A DNA stretch of 6,064 nt from Clostridia bacterium. Its GTDB lineage: Bacteria; Bacillota_A; Clostridia; Oscillospirales; CAG-272. The notes beneath the pieces are model-generated. The model had not been told where the DNA came from, searched no databases, and saw only the letters and a program-made list of their open reading frames with translations. Positions 1 through 6,064 of the stretch are shown piece after piece; position 1 is the first letter of the stretch, and each line of letters starts with the position of its first letter. The stretch is from assembly GCA_017547395.1 (NCBI GenBank), contig JAFYPS010000168.1:1-6064 (forward strand), in the 5' to 3' direction. A program made the position numbers and the translations under genes.

Positions 1-1775
1 ATAATGCATACTTTACCGATTACTATAATCGAATTGTTGAAACCGTAAATGAAACCGCCGCATCCGTTAATATGAACGGTGCGCTTCATAAAAATAAATC
101 TACAGAAAACTCTCGTTTGATTGTTGCTCTTTCTGCTATCGGCAAGGATGCAACCGCCGTTGGAGATTGGAACTTGGTTGAAGCATACAGTAAAAACGGT
201 TTCGATTGGGTAAAAAAACAGGGCCTCAACGGCACTATGTGGACTCTTATTGCTCTCGATTCTAACAATTACGAAATCAGCGACAGTACCCTCCGTCAGA
301 AATGCGTGGATGAAATCCTTGCAAGACAGCACGATGACGGCGGTTGGGCATTAAGCGCTAATCTTACATACGCTTCTGACCCCGATATGACGGGTATGGC
401 TTTGCAGGCATTGTATCCTTACCGTGATCAAGATGCAGTTGCAACCGCTTGCGCAGAAGCCTTTGAATGTCTTTCTAAAATGCAGCACGACAACGGTACC
501 TTTGCTTCGGGCGGAAGTGAATGCTCTGAAAGCTGCGCTTGGGTAATCGTAGCTTGTACAACTTGGGGCATCAATCCCGACACCGATGCCCGTTTTGTTA
601 AAAACGGAAAGTCTGTCGTTGACGGTCTTTTGAGCCATTATTTAGATAGTGAAGCACAGTTCCAGCATATTGTTGGTGCCGGTGCAAACGGTATGGCCAC
701 CGATCAGTCTTGCTACGCTCTTGTAGCATATAACCGCTTTGTGAATAACAAAACCTTTCTGTTTGATTACAGCGACGTTGAGTTTGACGGCAAGGCCGAA
801 ATTGTACTTGGCAAACCTAAAGCAACTCTCGGTCTGCCTTCTGAGATTACCGATGATATCGGCAAGACCTTCAATGCAACTATCAGTATTGACCAGTGGG
901 ATAACACCGCAGGATATAAACTCATTGACTTTGTAATGAACGTTCCCGAAGGGCTTAGTATAGCGAACGTTACGGTGGGTAATCACTTTAACGGCGGTTC
1001 TGTAAACCATTGGCTTGACAACGGCAAACTTCGTGTCGTTTACTTTGATGCAAACAACAACAGCGACTTGACTGTAAGCGGTACTGCTTTTCCTGTTCAG
1101 CTTTTCACTGTAACTTTTAAAGTGGAGTCTGCAAATGATGGTGATAAGCTGGATATCAATATGGAAGGTATGTCCATCAAGCTTACCTCTGATCCGAGCG
1201 ATGAAAACGCAATGGTTGTTGTTGATACCGCTAAAGCGTTCGGAAAAATTGACGTTGTAGAGGGTATTTCCTACAGTGCCGTTTGCCTCTATACCGGTGA
1301 CGACATCGACCTTATTCCTTCCACAAAAAAGGCAGTTGCCGTTTCGGTAGTTGGTATCGAAAATGCTACCAAGCTTACATACAACGACGGTACAAACGAA
1401 TACGAATTTAAGTACAGTGCAGAAATTTCCGAAAAGACCGGCGTTGCAACCTATGTTGCCTTGGTGAATGCCTCGATTGATATGGAACAGTTTGTTAATA
1501 AGGAAAATTTCACCTTTACAGAAGACAATGCAGGTGAAATTACCTTTGGTGATTCCAACGGTGACGGCGTTATCAATGCGCAGGATGCCCTTGCCGCAGT
1601 AGATACTTGGCTGCGCAAAACCGATGCGCCTTCCGATGATGAAATTTTAGCGCTCAACGTAAACTGCGACAGCCGCATCAACACGTTTGATGCTTTGGGT
1701 ATTGTAGAAGCCTTTGTTGACGATAGCGAATATCTTATCGTTACCAAAGCAGCATCCCTTACCACAAACAATTAA
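1..1775 (+). CDS. Secreted protein with intrinsic-factor-like alpha-barrel, cohesin-like module and C-terminal dockerin (5' partial)
   Basis: The frame is open from base 3, so the ATG at 72 is internal; the true start and signal peptide lie outside the window. Residues are counted from base 3 (590 visible). Residues 1-258 are alpha-helical repeats of the prenyltransferase/squalene-cyclase type: TENSRLIVALSAIGKD, then ILARQHDDGGWAL, DPDMTGMALQAL, and a further repeat with MQHDNGTF and ESCAWVIVACTTWGI. This is the fold of the cobalamin-binding alpha domain of intrinsic factor/transcobalamin; no cyclase DxDD motif is seen, so an enzyme is unlikely. Residues about 271-421 form a cohesin-like beta-sandwich (MNVPEGLSIANVTVG, LRVVYFDANNN, FPVQLFTVTFKVE). 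Residues 422-515 are unrecognised. Residues 516-573 are a dockerin with two calcium loops, DSNGDGVINAQD and NVNCDSRINTFD. The downstream genes encode a membrane cohesin, a DUF4430 lipoprotein and an ECF importer, which suggests ligand capture at the surface. The dockerin call is firm; the cobalamin role is inferred. Confidence 0.88.
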   Translation, partial: NAYFTDYYNRIVETVNETAASVNMNGALHKNKSTENSRLIVALSAIGKDATAVGDWNLVEAYSKNGFDWVKKQGLNGTMWTLIALDSNNYEISDSTLRQKCVDEILARQHDDGGWALSANLTYASDPDMTGMALQALYPYRDQDAVATACAEAFECLSKMQHDNGTFASGGSECSESCAWVIVACTTWGINPDTDARFVKNGKSVVDGLLSHYLDSEAQFQHIVGAGANGMATDQSCYALVAYNRFVNNKTFLFDYSDVEFDGKAEIVLGKPKATLGLPSEITDDIGKTFNATISIDQWDNTAGYKLIDFVMNVPEGLSIANVTVGNHFNGGSVNHWLDNGKLRVVYFDANNNSDLTVSGTAFPVQLFTVTFKVESANDGDKLDINMEGMSIKLTSDPSDENAMVVVDTAKAFGKIDVVEGISYSAVCLYTGDDIDLIPSTKKAVAVSVVGIENATKLTYNDGTNEYEFKYSAEISEKTGVATYVALVNASIDMEQFVNKENFTFTEDNAGEITFGDSNGDGVINAQDALAAVDTWLRKTDAPSDDEILALNVNCDSRINTFDALGIVEAFVDDSEYLIVTKAASLTTNN

Positions 1776-1783
1776 GCGAATGT

Positions 1784-1817
1784 TTTAAGGGGTGGGAGAA
1801 CCCTCCCACCCCTTAAA
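1784..1817 (+). terminator. Perfect 15-bp hairpin in the intergenic gap; partial terminator, attenuator or mRNA-stabilising element
   Basis: Bases 1784-1798 are the exact reverse complement of 1803-1817, leaving a 4-base AACC loop. The stem has a GC-rich core (GGGGTGGGAG) and an A/T base. It starts 9 bases after the stop of the dockerin gene. The sequence after the stem, CTTCTTATT, is T-rich but is not an unbroken T tract, so full termination is doubtful. The AAGGAG site of the next gene begins only 10 bases after the stem. A leaky terminator or a 3'-end stabiliser that makes more of the upstream secreted protein than of the transporter would fit. The hairpin is seen directly; its function is inferred. 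Confidence 0.75.
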
Positions 1818-1826
1818 CTTCTTATT

Positions 1827-1832
1827 AAGGAG
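1827..1832 (+). promoter_or_regulatory. Ribosome binding site fixing the start of the cohesin gene
   Basis: AAGGAG lies 7 bases before the ATG at 1840. It fixes that ATG as the start rather than the in-frame GTG at 1792, which falls inside the hairpin and would add 16 residues with no signal-like character. Confidence 0.85.
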
Positions 1833-1839
1833 AGCAATT

Positions 1840-2466
1840 ATGAGCAAAAGACCAATGAATCCCAAAACAAAAAAGAAGCTTTTTATCGGTATAGGCGCCG
1901 GTGTATTGCTGCTTTTACTGATACTTGCCCTTCTTTTTATGAACCTCGGTAAAATTACGGGCAGTACACCTACCCTTACCATTGAAACACCACAGAAAAT
2001 AAGTAAAAGTGAATCAGAAGAATTTACTCTTGACGTAACGATTTCCTATTTTGGAGATGCTATCTATCCTGCGGCGAGTATGAGTATATCCTTTGATTCT
2101 TCTCGTCTTGAATTTATCGGCGTGGAAGAAGGTAACGTGTTTATTCGTAACGACGAGGGTGATGTTCCGCAAAAGCTCCCGAATTGGAGTTGTAACCCCG
2201 AACAATGTAACAAGTCGGGGAAAATCAACATTATGTATCTTGATACAACGGGTGGCAAAAATGCTTTCAGTAAAGAGTTTCTTGCAGATGATGATAACGT
2301 AGTGCTCCGCCTTAAATTCCGACTTCGTGGTAGTGTGCGTAGCGGTGATATTTGTGATTTGATTTTTGATGATGCGGTGTTTGCGGCATCGGATGAAACA
2401 CAAAGTCTCGCAATGACAACCGATACTTTGAAAGTAAGAGATGGTAAAATTGTGATAGGAGAATAA
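1840..2466 (+). CDS. Membrane-anchored single-cohesin protein
   Basis: The protein has 208 residues. A lysine/arginine-rich N-terminus (residues 2-13) is followed by one hydrophobic segment (about 14-36, with a run of leucines). This predicts an uncleaved type II anchor with the C-terminus outside. Residues about 44-206 read as one cohesin domain: SMSISFDSSRLEFIGVEEG, then KINIMYLDTTGG, VVLRLKFRLRGSV, DLIFDDAVFAASDE and the closing strand VRDGKIVIGE. Cohesins bind dockerins, and the gene just upstream ends in a dockerin, so this is the likely surface receptor for that protein. There is no SLH domain, sortase motif or second cohesin, so it would hold one partner per molecule close to the membrane. 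A CX4C pair (C118, C123) sits in a loop. The gene is followed after 2 bases by the lipoprotein gene. The fold is well supported; the partner is inferred from neighbourhood. Confidence 0.87.
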   Translation: MSKRPMNPKTKKKLFIGIGAGVLLLLLILALLFMNLGKITGSTPTLTIETPQKISKSESEEFTLDVTISYFGDAIYPAASMSISFDSSRLEFIGVEEGNVFIRNDEGDVPQKLPNWSCNPEQCNKSGKINIMYLDTTGGKNAFSKEFLADDDNVVLRLKFRLRGSVRSGDICDLIFDDAVFAASDETQSLAMTTDTLKVRDGKIVIGE

Positions 2467-2468
2467 AA

Positions 2469-3599
2469 ATGAAGCGAATACTCGGTTTAATTTTAACCTT
2501 TGTTCTTTTGCTGTCCTTTACTGCGTGTAGCGGTAATTTTGCACAGGTGGAATTGAAAGAGCCAATTGCACTTGCGGATGACGGCATTGTAGAAAGAGAT
2601 GTATTTGAAAAAATTAAAAATGAAAACGCCATCGCCACCTTTACGGGTGAATCGGGCGAAATGGAATATGAGTGGACAATTTTCGGTAGCGACCTTAAAG
2701 ATACAAAAGATGTAAACTTGTCCATCACTTTAGAAAAAACCGAAAAAGGTATTAAAATCAAATTTTCCGAAACGGAAGATTTCGGTTTTCCTGCGCTTTT
2801 GTCGGTGCATCTAAACGAAAAATGGAAGGTAGACAGCGCTACCGCTTTTGACGGTGGTAGTGCGGTTTATTCCGTTTCCATTACGGGAAGTAAGACGAGC
2901 ATCTTAAATATTTCCGTTAATAAAATTGTGGCTGAATGTGAAGTTCTTCCCGATGATGCAAAGCAAACGGAAATCACACCATATACCGAAACAACGGCAC
3001 CCGATAATGATGATAAAGATAGCGGTGAAACAAACAAAACAAACGGTTATTTATCCGATGTAAAGGATTCGGATAACCGCGTTTATTCCGATGGGCAGAA
3101 CAAAAGCAAGGATAAATACGAAACCGATCCCGTACCTGAAGGAAAACCTTTGCCCGTTGAACCGGAAGATCAGGAAGTCGATAAGAAAAAGACATACACC
3201 TGCACGTTCTCCATTGAGTGTTCTGCGATACTCAATAATTTAAAAGACCTTGAGCCCGATAAGCGTGAGCTTGTCCCTTCAAACGGTGTGATTTTAGCAC
3301 CTACCAAAGTAACCTTCTATGAAGGCGAATCGGTATTCGATGTTCTCCAGCGTGTATGCAAAGAAAAAGGCATCCACATGGAATCTTCCTGGACACCGAT
3401 TTATAACAGCGCCTATATTGAGGGAATTCATAACCTCTACGAGTTTGATTGCGGTGAACTTTCGGGATGGATGTACCGAGTAAACGGTTGGTATCCTAAC
3501 TACGGTTGTTCACGTTATCAGCTTGTGGACGGTGAAGTTGTTGAGTGGCGTTATACCTGCGACCTTGGCAACGATGTAGGCCGTGAAGGAACATGGTAA
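2469..3599 (+). CDS. Lipoprotein with C-terminal DUF4430 (transcobalamin-like beta) domain
   Basis: The protein has 376 residues. AGGAG (2457-2461) lies 7 bases before the ATG. Residues 1-20 are a lipoprotein signal peptide: MKR, a leucine-rich core, and lipobox FTAC with C20 as the lipidated cysteine. Residues about 30-156 form a beta-rich module I do not recognise (YEWTIFGSDL, FGFPALLSVHLNEKW). Residues about 162-241 are an acidic, Asp/Lys/Pro/Thr-rich linker, probably extended. Residues about 242-376 are DUF4430, the domain corresponding to the C-terminal beta domain of intrinsic factor and transcobalamin: FYEGESVFDVLQRVCKE, NSAYIEGIHNLYEFDCGEL, GWMYRVNGWYPNYG, VVEWRYTCDLGNDVG. This domain has six cysteines (245, 251, 297, 328, 347, 364). 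It probably forms the ligand-contacting half that pairs with the barrel protein two genes upstream. The domain call is strong; ligand identity is not shown by the sequence. Confidence 0.9.
   Translation: MKRILGLILTFVLLLSFTACSGNFAQVELKEPIALADDGIVERDVFEKIKNENAIATFTGESGEMEYEWTIFGSDLKDTKDVNLSITLEKTEKGIKIKFSETEDFGFPALLSVHLNEKWKVDSATAFDGGSAVYSVSITGSKTSILNISVNKIVAECEVLPDDAKQTEITPYTETTAPDNDDKDSGETNKTNGYLSDVKDSDNRVYSDGQNKSKDKYETDPVPEGKPLPVEPEDQEVDKKKTYTCTFSIECSAILNNLKDLEPDKRELVPSNGVILAPTKVTFYEGESVFDVLQRVCKEKGIHMESSWTPIYNSAYIEGIHNLYEFDCGELSGWMYRVNGWYPNYGCSRYQLVDGEVVEWRYTCDLGNDVGREGTW
3585..3590 (+). promoter_or_regulatory. Ribosome binding site of ecfT, inside the end of the lipoprotein gene
   Basis: GAAGGA lies 11 bases before the ATG at 3602 but only 2 bases before the ATG at 3593. 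The spacing argues against 3593 and favours 3602, or less well 3605. The site is within the last codons of the lipoprotein gene, implying coupled translation. Confidence 0.6.
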
Positions 3600-3601
3600 T
3601 T

Positions 3602-4495
3602 ATGATGCGAGATTCTTTTTCGGAATATCATCCATTTAACAACTTTTTATATTTTGTTTTAGTCATCGGCTTTTCCCTTGCGCTAAGTCACCCCTTGGCG
3701 CAAGGAGTTGCCCTCGTTTGTGCTATGACCTATATTATCAGTATTGACGGCAAAAAAAGTGTGTTGTTTTTACTGAAATACTGTTTGCCGATGGTGCTCT
3801 TGACCGCCTTTATCAACCCCGCCTTCAACCACGAAGGAACAACCATCTTGCTGTATTTTTCAAACGGGAATCCGCTGACGTTGGAAAGCATTCTATACGG
3901 ATTTTCGGCAGGTGCTATGCTTGTAATGTTACTCCTTTGGTTTGCTTCTTTCAACAGAGTGATGACATCGGACAAGTTTATTTACCTGTTCGGAAAAGTG
4001 ATTCCGGCATTATCTCTTGTGCTTAGTATGTCCCTTCGGTTTGTACCGAAATTCAAATCGCAAATAGAGACCGTTACCGAAGCGCAACGAAGTATCGGCA
4101 GAGACGTATCAAGCGGCAGTCTTTGGAGCCGAACCAAAACGGCAATTCTTATCTTTTCCATTATGATTACGTGGGCGCTTGAAAATGCCATTGAAACCGC
4201 CGACAGTATGAAAAGCCGAGGATACGGACTAAAGGGACGAACCGCATTTTCAATCTACCGCTTTGACGAGCGTGATAAATATACGTTTGTTTGGCTTGCA
4301 TTTTGCGGACTGTTCTTGCTTTCAGGCACTTTGCTTTCGGCATTCGGTTTCAGATATTTCCCCAACGTGCGCTGTGCGGCACTTGATATGACGACCATCC
4401 CGTTTTACTGTGTTTATTTCGCCCTTTGCATTACCCCTGTTATACTAAACTTGAAGGAGGAGAGAAAATGGAAAACTTTAATTTCAAAAATGTAA
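3602..4495 (+). CDS. ecfT: ECF transporter T component (CbiQ/EcfT family)
   Basis: A 297-residue integral membrane protein, counting from ATG 3602; ATGs at 3593 and 3605 are alternatives. EcfT is the membrane scaffold that joins the ATPase pair to the substrate-binding S component and passes on the power stroke of ATP hydrolysis. Hydrophobic segments lie near residues 13-50, 56-75, 95-115, 130-150 and 225-290. The two cytoplasmic coupling-helix motifs are visible. The second, ADSMKSRGYG with Arg206, matches the family's Ala/Ser-Arg-Gly signature. The first is EAQRSIGRD (160-168), where the usual Ala-Arg-Gly is not canonical. The gene begins 2 bases after the lipoprotein gene and its last 28 bases overlap the ATPase gene, as expected for one transporter operon. 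Family assignment is firm. Substrate cannot be read from this subunit, because T components are often shared between S components. Confidence 0.93.
   Translation: MMRDSFSEYHPFNNFLYFVLVIGFSLALSHPLAQGVALVCAMTYIISIDGKKSVLFLLKYCLPMVLLTAFINPAFNHEGTTILLYFSNGNPLTLESILYGFSAGAMLVMLLLWFASFNRVMTSDKFIYLFGKVIPALSLVLSMSLRFVPKFKSQIETVTEAQRSIGRDVSSGSLWSRTKTAILIFSIMITWALENAIETADSMKSRGYGLKGRTAFSIYRFDERDKYTFVWLAFCGLFLLSGTLLSAFGFRYFPNVRCAALDMTTIPFYCVYFALCITPVILNLKEERKWKTLISKM
4454..4460 (+). promoter_or_regulatory. Ribosome binding site of the ECF ATPase, inside ecfT
   Basis: A full AAGGAGG lies 7 bases before ATG 4468 and is read within ecfT as Lys-Glu-Glu codons in another frame. It is the best Shine-Dalgarno match among the five genes. 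It supports a 28-base overlap between the two genes, so translation of the T component and the ATPase is probably coupled. Confidence 0.88.
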
Positions 4496-6064
4496 GCTTC
4501 GCTTATCCCGAACAAGAGAAAAAAGCGATCCATGGTATCTCCTTTGAGGTGAGTCAGGGCGATTTTTTAATTCTCTGCGGTCCTTCAGGTTGCGGTAAAT
4601 CAACGCTTCTCCGTCACCTTAAAACCTGCCTTACACCTCACGGTTTATTGACGGGCGAAATACTATTCAACGGCAACCCTTTAAACGAAGCTGACGAACG
4701 TACACAGTCACAAGAAATTGGCTTTGTGTTGCAATCACCCGAAAATCAGGTGGTAACCGATAAGGTATGGCACGAACTGGCTTTCGGTCTTGAAAGTCTC
4801 GGGCTTGATACGCCTATCATTCGCCGCCGTGTAGCAGAGGTTGCGGCTTTCTTCGGTATTGAGAATTGGTTCTATAAAAATGTTACCGAGCTTTCGGGCG
4901 GTCAAAAACAACTTTTAAGTCTTGCTTCGGTAATGGCAATGAGCCCCAAGGTTTTAGTGCTTGACGAGCCTACTGCACAGCTTGATCCCATTGCTGCCGC
5001 TGACTTTTTGGCACTGCTCGGCAAAATTAACCGTGAGCTCGGCATTACCGTTATTCTAACCGAACATCGTTTGGAAGAAGCGTTCCCTTTTGCTACAAGA
5101 GTAATTGTTATGGAAAATGGTGAAATCGTTTGTGATGATACTCCCGATAAAGTGGGACTTCATCTGCGGGATAAAGACAGCGGAATGTTCCTTGCAATGC
5201 CCACCGCTATGCGAGTTTGGGCAAGGGTTGAAACCGAGATTTCTTGTCCTTTGACCGTGCGTGACGGAAGCGACTTTCTTGATAGCAGAAATAAAGAAAA
5301 AGCAATATTACCTCTTACTACAGAAAAGCCACATACATATAGTGACGAAATTACCTTGCAATGTGACGAACTTTGGTTCCGTTATGAAAAAGATTTGCCT
5401 GACGTGGTAAAAGGTTTTTCACTCTCCTTACATAAAGGCGAGTTCTATGCTATTCTCGGTGGTAACGGTGCAGGCAAAACCACTTCATTGAAGGTTATAT
5501 CCGGACTTCGCTGTGCCTATCGTGGAACGGTACAAACGAACGGTAAAGTCGGTATGCTACCACAAAATCCACAGGCACTTTTTGTAAAAAGAACTGTTCG
5601 TGAGGACTTATATGAAGCCTTGCGTGGCGTGAAAATATCCAAAGAAGAAAAAGATAACCAAGTTGCCCGTGTAGTAGCTCTCTGCGGTCTTTCGGAATTT
5701 CTCGACCGTCACCCTTACGATATTTCAGGCGGTGAACAGCAAAGAACCGCTCTTGCAAAAGTGCTTTTGACCGCACCGGATATTCTTCTTTTGGACGAGC
5801 CTACAAAGGGTTTTGATGCAGAATTCAAAGTAACTTTTGCGGGTATTATTGATAAACTGACTAAACAAGGTGTTACCGTTCTGATGGTAAGTCACGATGT
5901 GCCATTTTGCGCCGAATACGCTCACCGTTGCGGTATGTTCTTTGACGGTAATATTGTAGCGGAAGGCACACCCCGTGAATTCTTTTCGGGCAACAGCTTT
6001 TATACTACTCCTGCAAATCGTATGGCAAGGCACCTCATTCCTAATGCCGTAACGGTTGAAGATA
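4468..6064 (+). CDS. ECF transporter ATPase, two fused ABC domains (3' partial)
   Basis: The frame is open from ATG 4468 to the right edge (532 complete codons, no stop); most of the protein is present, as double-ABC ECF ATPases are usually near 550-580 residues. It hydrolyses ATP to drive uptake through the T component. Domain 1 (about 1-240): Walker A GPSGCGKST (38-46, Lys44), Q-loop LQSPENQ (Gln89), signature LSGGQ (142-146), Walker B VLVLDEP (Asp166, Glu167), H-loop His200. Domain 2 (about 297-520): Walker A GGNGAGKTT (331-339, Lys337), Q-loop LPQNPQ (Gln366), signature SGGEQQR (from 420), Walker B ILLLDEP (Asp443, Glu444), H-loop His476. Both sites look catalytically intact. The SPENQ/PQNPQ Q-loop regions are typical of ECF ATPases. 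A linker of about 55 residues joins the halves, so the EcfA1/EcfA2 heterodimer is made as one chain. No S component is visible; it probably lies just outside the window. Confidence 0.94.
   Translation, partial: MENFNFKNVSFAYPEQEKKAIHGISFEVSQGDFLILCGPSGCGKSTLLRHLKTCLTPHGLLTGEILFNGNPLNEADERTQSQEIGFVLQSPENQVVTDKVWHELAFGLESLGLDTPIIRRRVAEVAAFFGIENWFYKNVTELSGGQKQLLSLASVMAMSPKVLVLDEPTAQLDPIAAADFLALLGKINRELGITVILTEHRLEEAFPFATRVIVMENGEIVCDDTPDKVGLHLRDKDSGMFLAMPTAMRVWARVETEISCPLTVRDGSDFLDSRNKEKAILPLTTEKPHTYSDEITLQCDELWFRYEKDLPDVVKGFSLSLHKGEFYAILGGNGAGKTTSLKVISGLRCAYRGTVQTNGKVGMLPQNPQALFVKRTVREDLYEALRGVKISKEEKDNQVARVVALCGLSEFLDRHPYDISGGEQQRTALAKVLLTAPDILLLDEPTKGFDAEFKVTFAGIIDKLTKQGVTVLMVSHDVPFCAEYAHRCGMFFDGNIVAEGTPREFFSGNSFYTTPANRMARHLIPNAVTVED

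Noticed and set aside
72..74. ATG at 72 as the start of the first protein
   Set aside because: The frame is open to base 3 with matching repeat-like sequence before it, no ribosome binding site precedes it, and starting here would leave a secreted protein without a signal peptide.
3..776. Terpene cyclase or protein prenyltransferase enzyme
   Set aside because: The repeats share the fold, but no DxDD or other cyclase catalytic motif is seen, and the fusion to cohesin/dockerin modules beside DUF4430 and ECF genes favours a binding role.
1717..1745. TTGACG as a possible -35 box for the cohesin gene
   Set aside because: No acceptable -10 box is found at 16-18 bases spacing, and the hexamer lies in dockerin coding sequence.
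1792..1839. N-terminal extension of the cohesin protein from GTG 1792
   Set aside because: It falls inside the perfect hairpin and has no ribosome binding site; AAGGAG is correctly spaced for ATG 1840.
86..2761. Several minus-strand open frames (for example 351-638, 642-1010, 1451-1771, 2014-2403, 2312-2761)
   Set aside because: They lie opposite genes with clear domains, lack family motifs and good ribosome sites, and read as shadow frames.
3676..3705. 8-bp inverted repeat (CCTTGCGC/GCGCAAGG) with a 14-base gap in ecfT
   Set aside because: It is short, lies within a coding membrane segment and has no T tract or regulatory context; chance is likely.
5495..6033. Minus-strand open frames opposite the second ATPase domain
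   Set aside because: The + strand carries intact Walker A, Q-loop, signature, Walker B and H-loop motifs across this stretch; the minus frames are shadows.

Overview
The window suggests a low-to-moderate GC, Gram-positive anaerobe of the Clostridia, probably Ruminococcaceae/Oscillospiraceae. The reasons are strong AAGGAG-type ribosome binding sites, a lipobox lipoprotein, a cellulosome-style cohesin/dockerin pair and a fused energy-coupling-factor (ECF) ATPase. The genus is inference. All five genes lie on the + strand and look like one operon; no convincing minus-strand gene was found.

Layout. (1) 1-1775: the C-terminal 590 residues of a large secreted protein cut by the left edge. It has an alpha/alpha-barrel of prenyltransferase-like repeats (the fold of the N-terminal domain of intrinsic factor and transcobalamin), a cohesin-like beta module, an unrecognised module and a C-terminal dockerin. 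(2) 1784-1817: a perfect 15-bp hairpin in the 64-bp gap. (3) 1840-2466: a 208-residue single-pass membrane protein that displays one cohesin outside the cell. (4) 2469-3599: a lipoprotein with an unrecognised N-terminal module, a long acidic linker and a C-terminal DUF4430 domain (the transcobalamin-like C-terminal domain). (5) 3602-4495: an ECF T component (CbiQ/EcfT family). (6) 4468-6064: a double-ABC ECF ATPase, open at the right edge, overlapping ecfT by 28 bp.

How they may work together. In animal intrinsic factor and transcobalamin, an alpha6-alpha6 barrel and a DUF4430-like beta domain in one chain clamp cobalamin between them. Here the same two domain types are on two different surface proteins, encoded next to an ECF importer. 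The barrel protein carries a dockerin and the next gene encodes a membrane-anchored cohesin. My main inference is a modular surface capture system for a corrinoid or another small ligand: the barrel protein is held at the membrane by cohesin-dockerin pairing, meets the DUF4430 lipoprotein, and passes ligand to an ECF transporter. The substrate-binding S component is not in the window, and no cobalamin riboswitch or other substrate-specific marker is visible, so the substrate is not proven.
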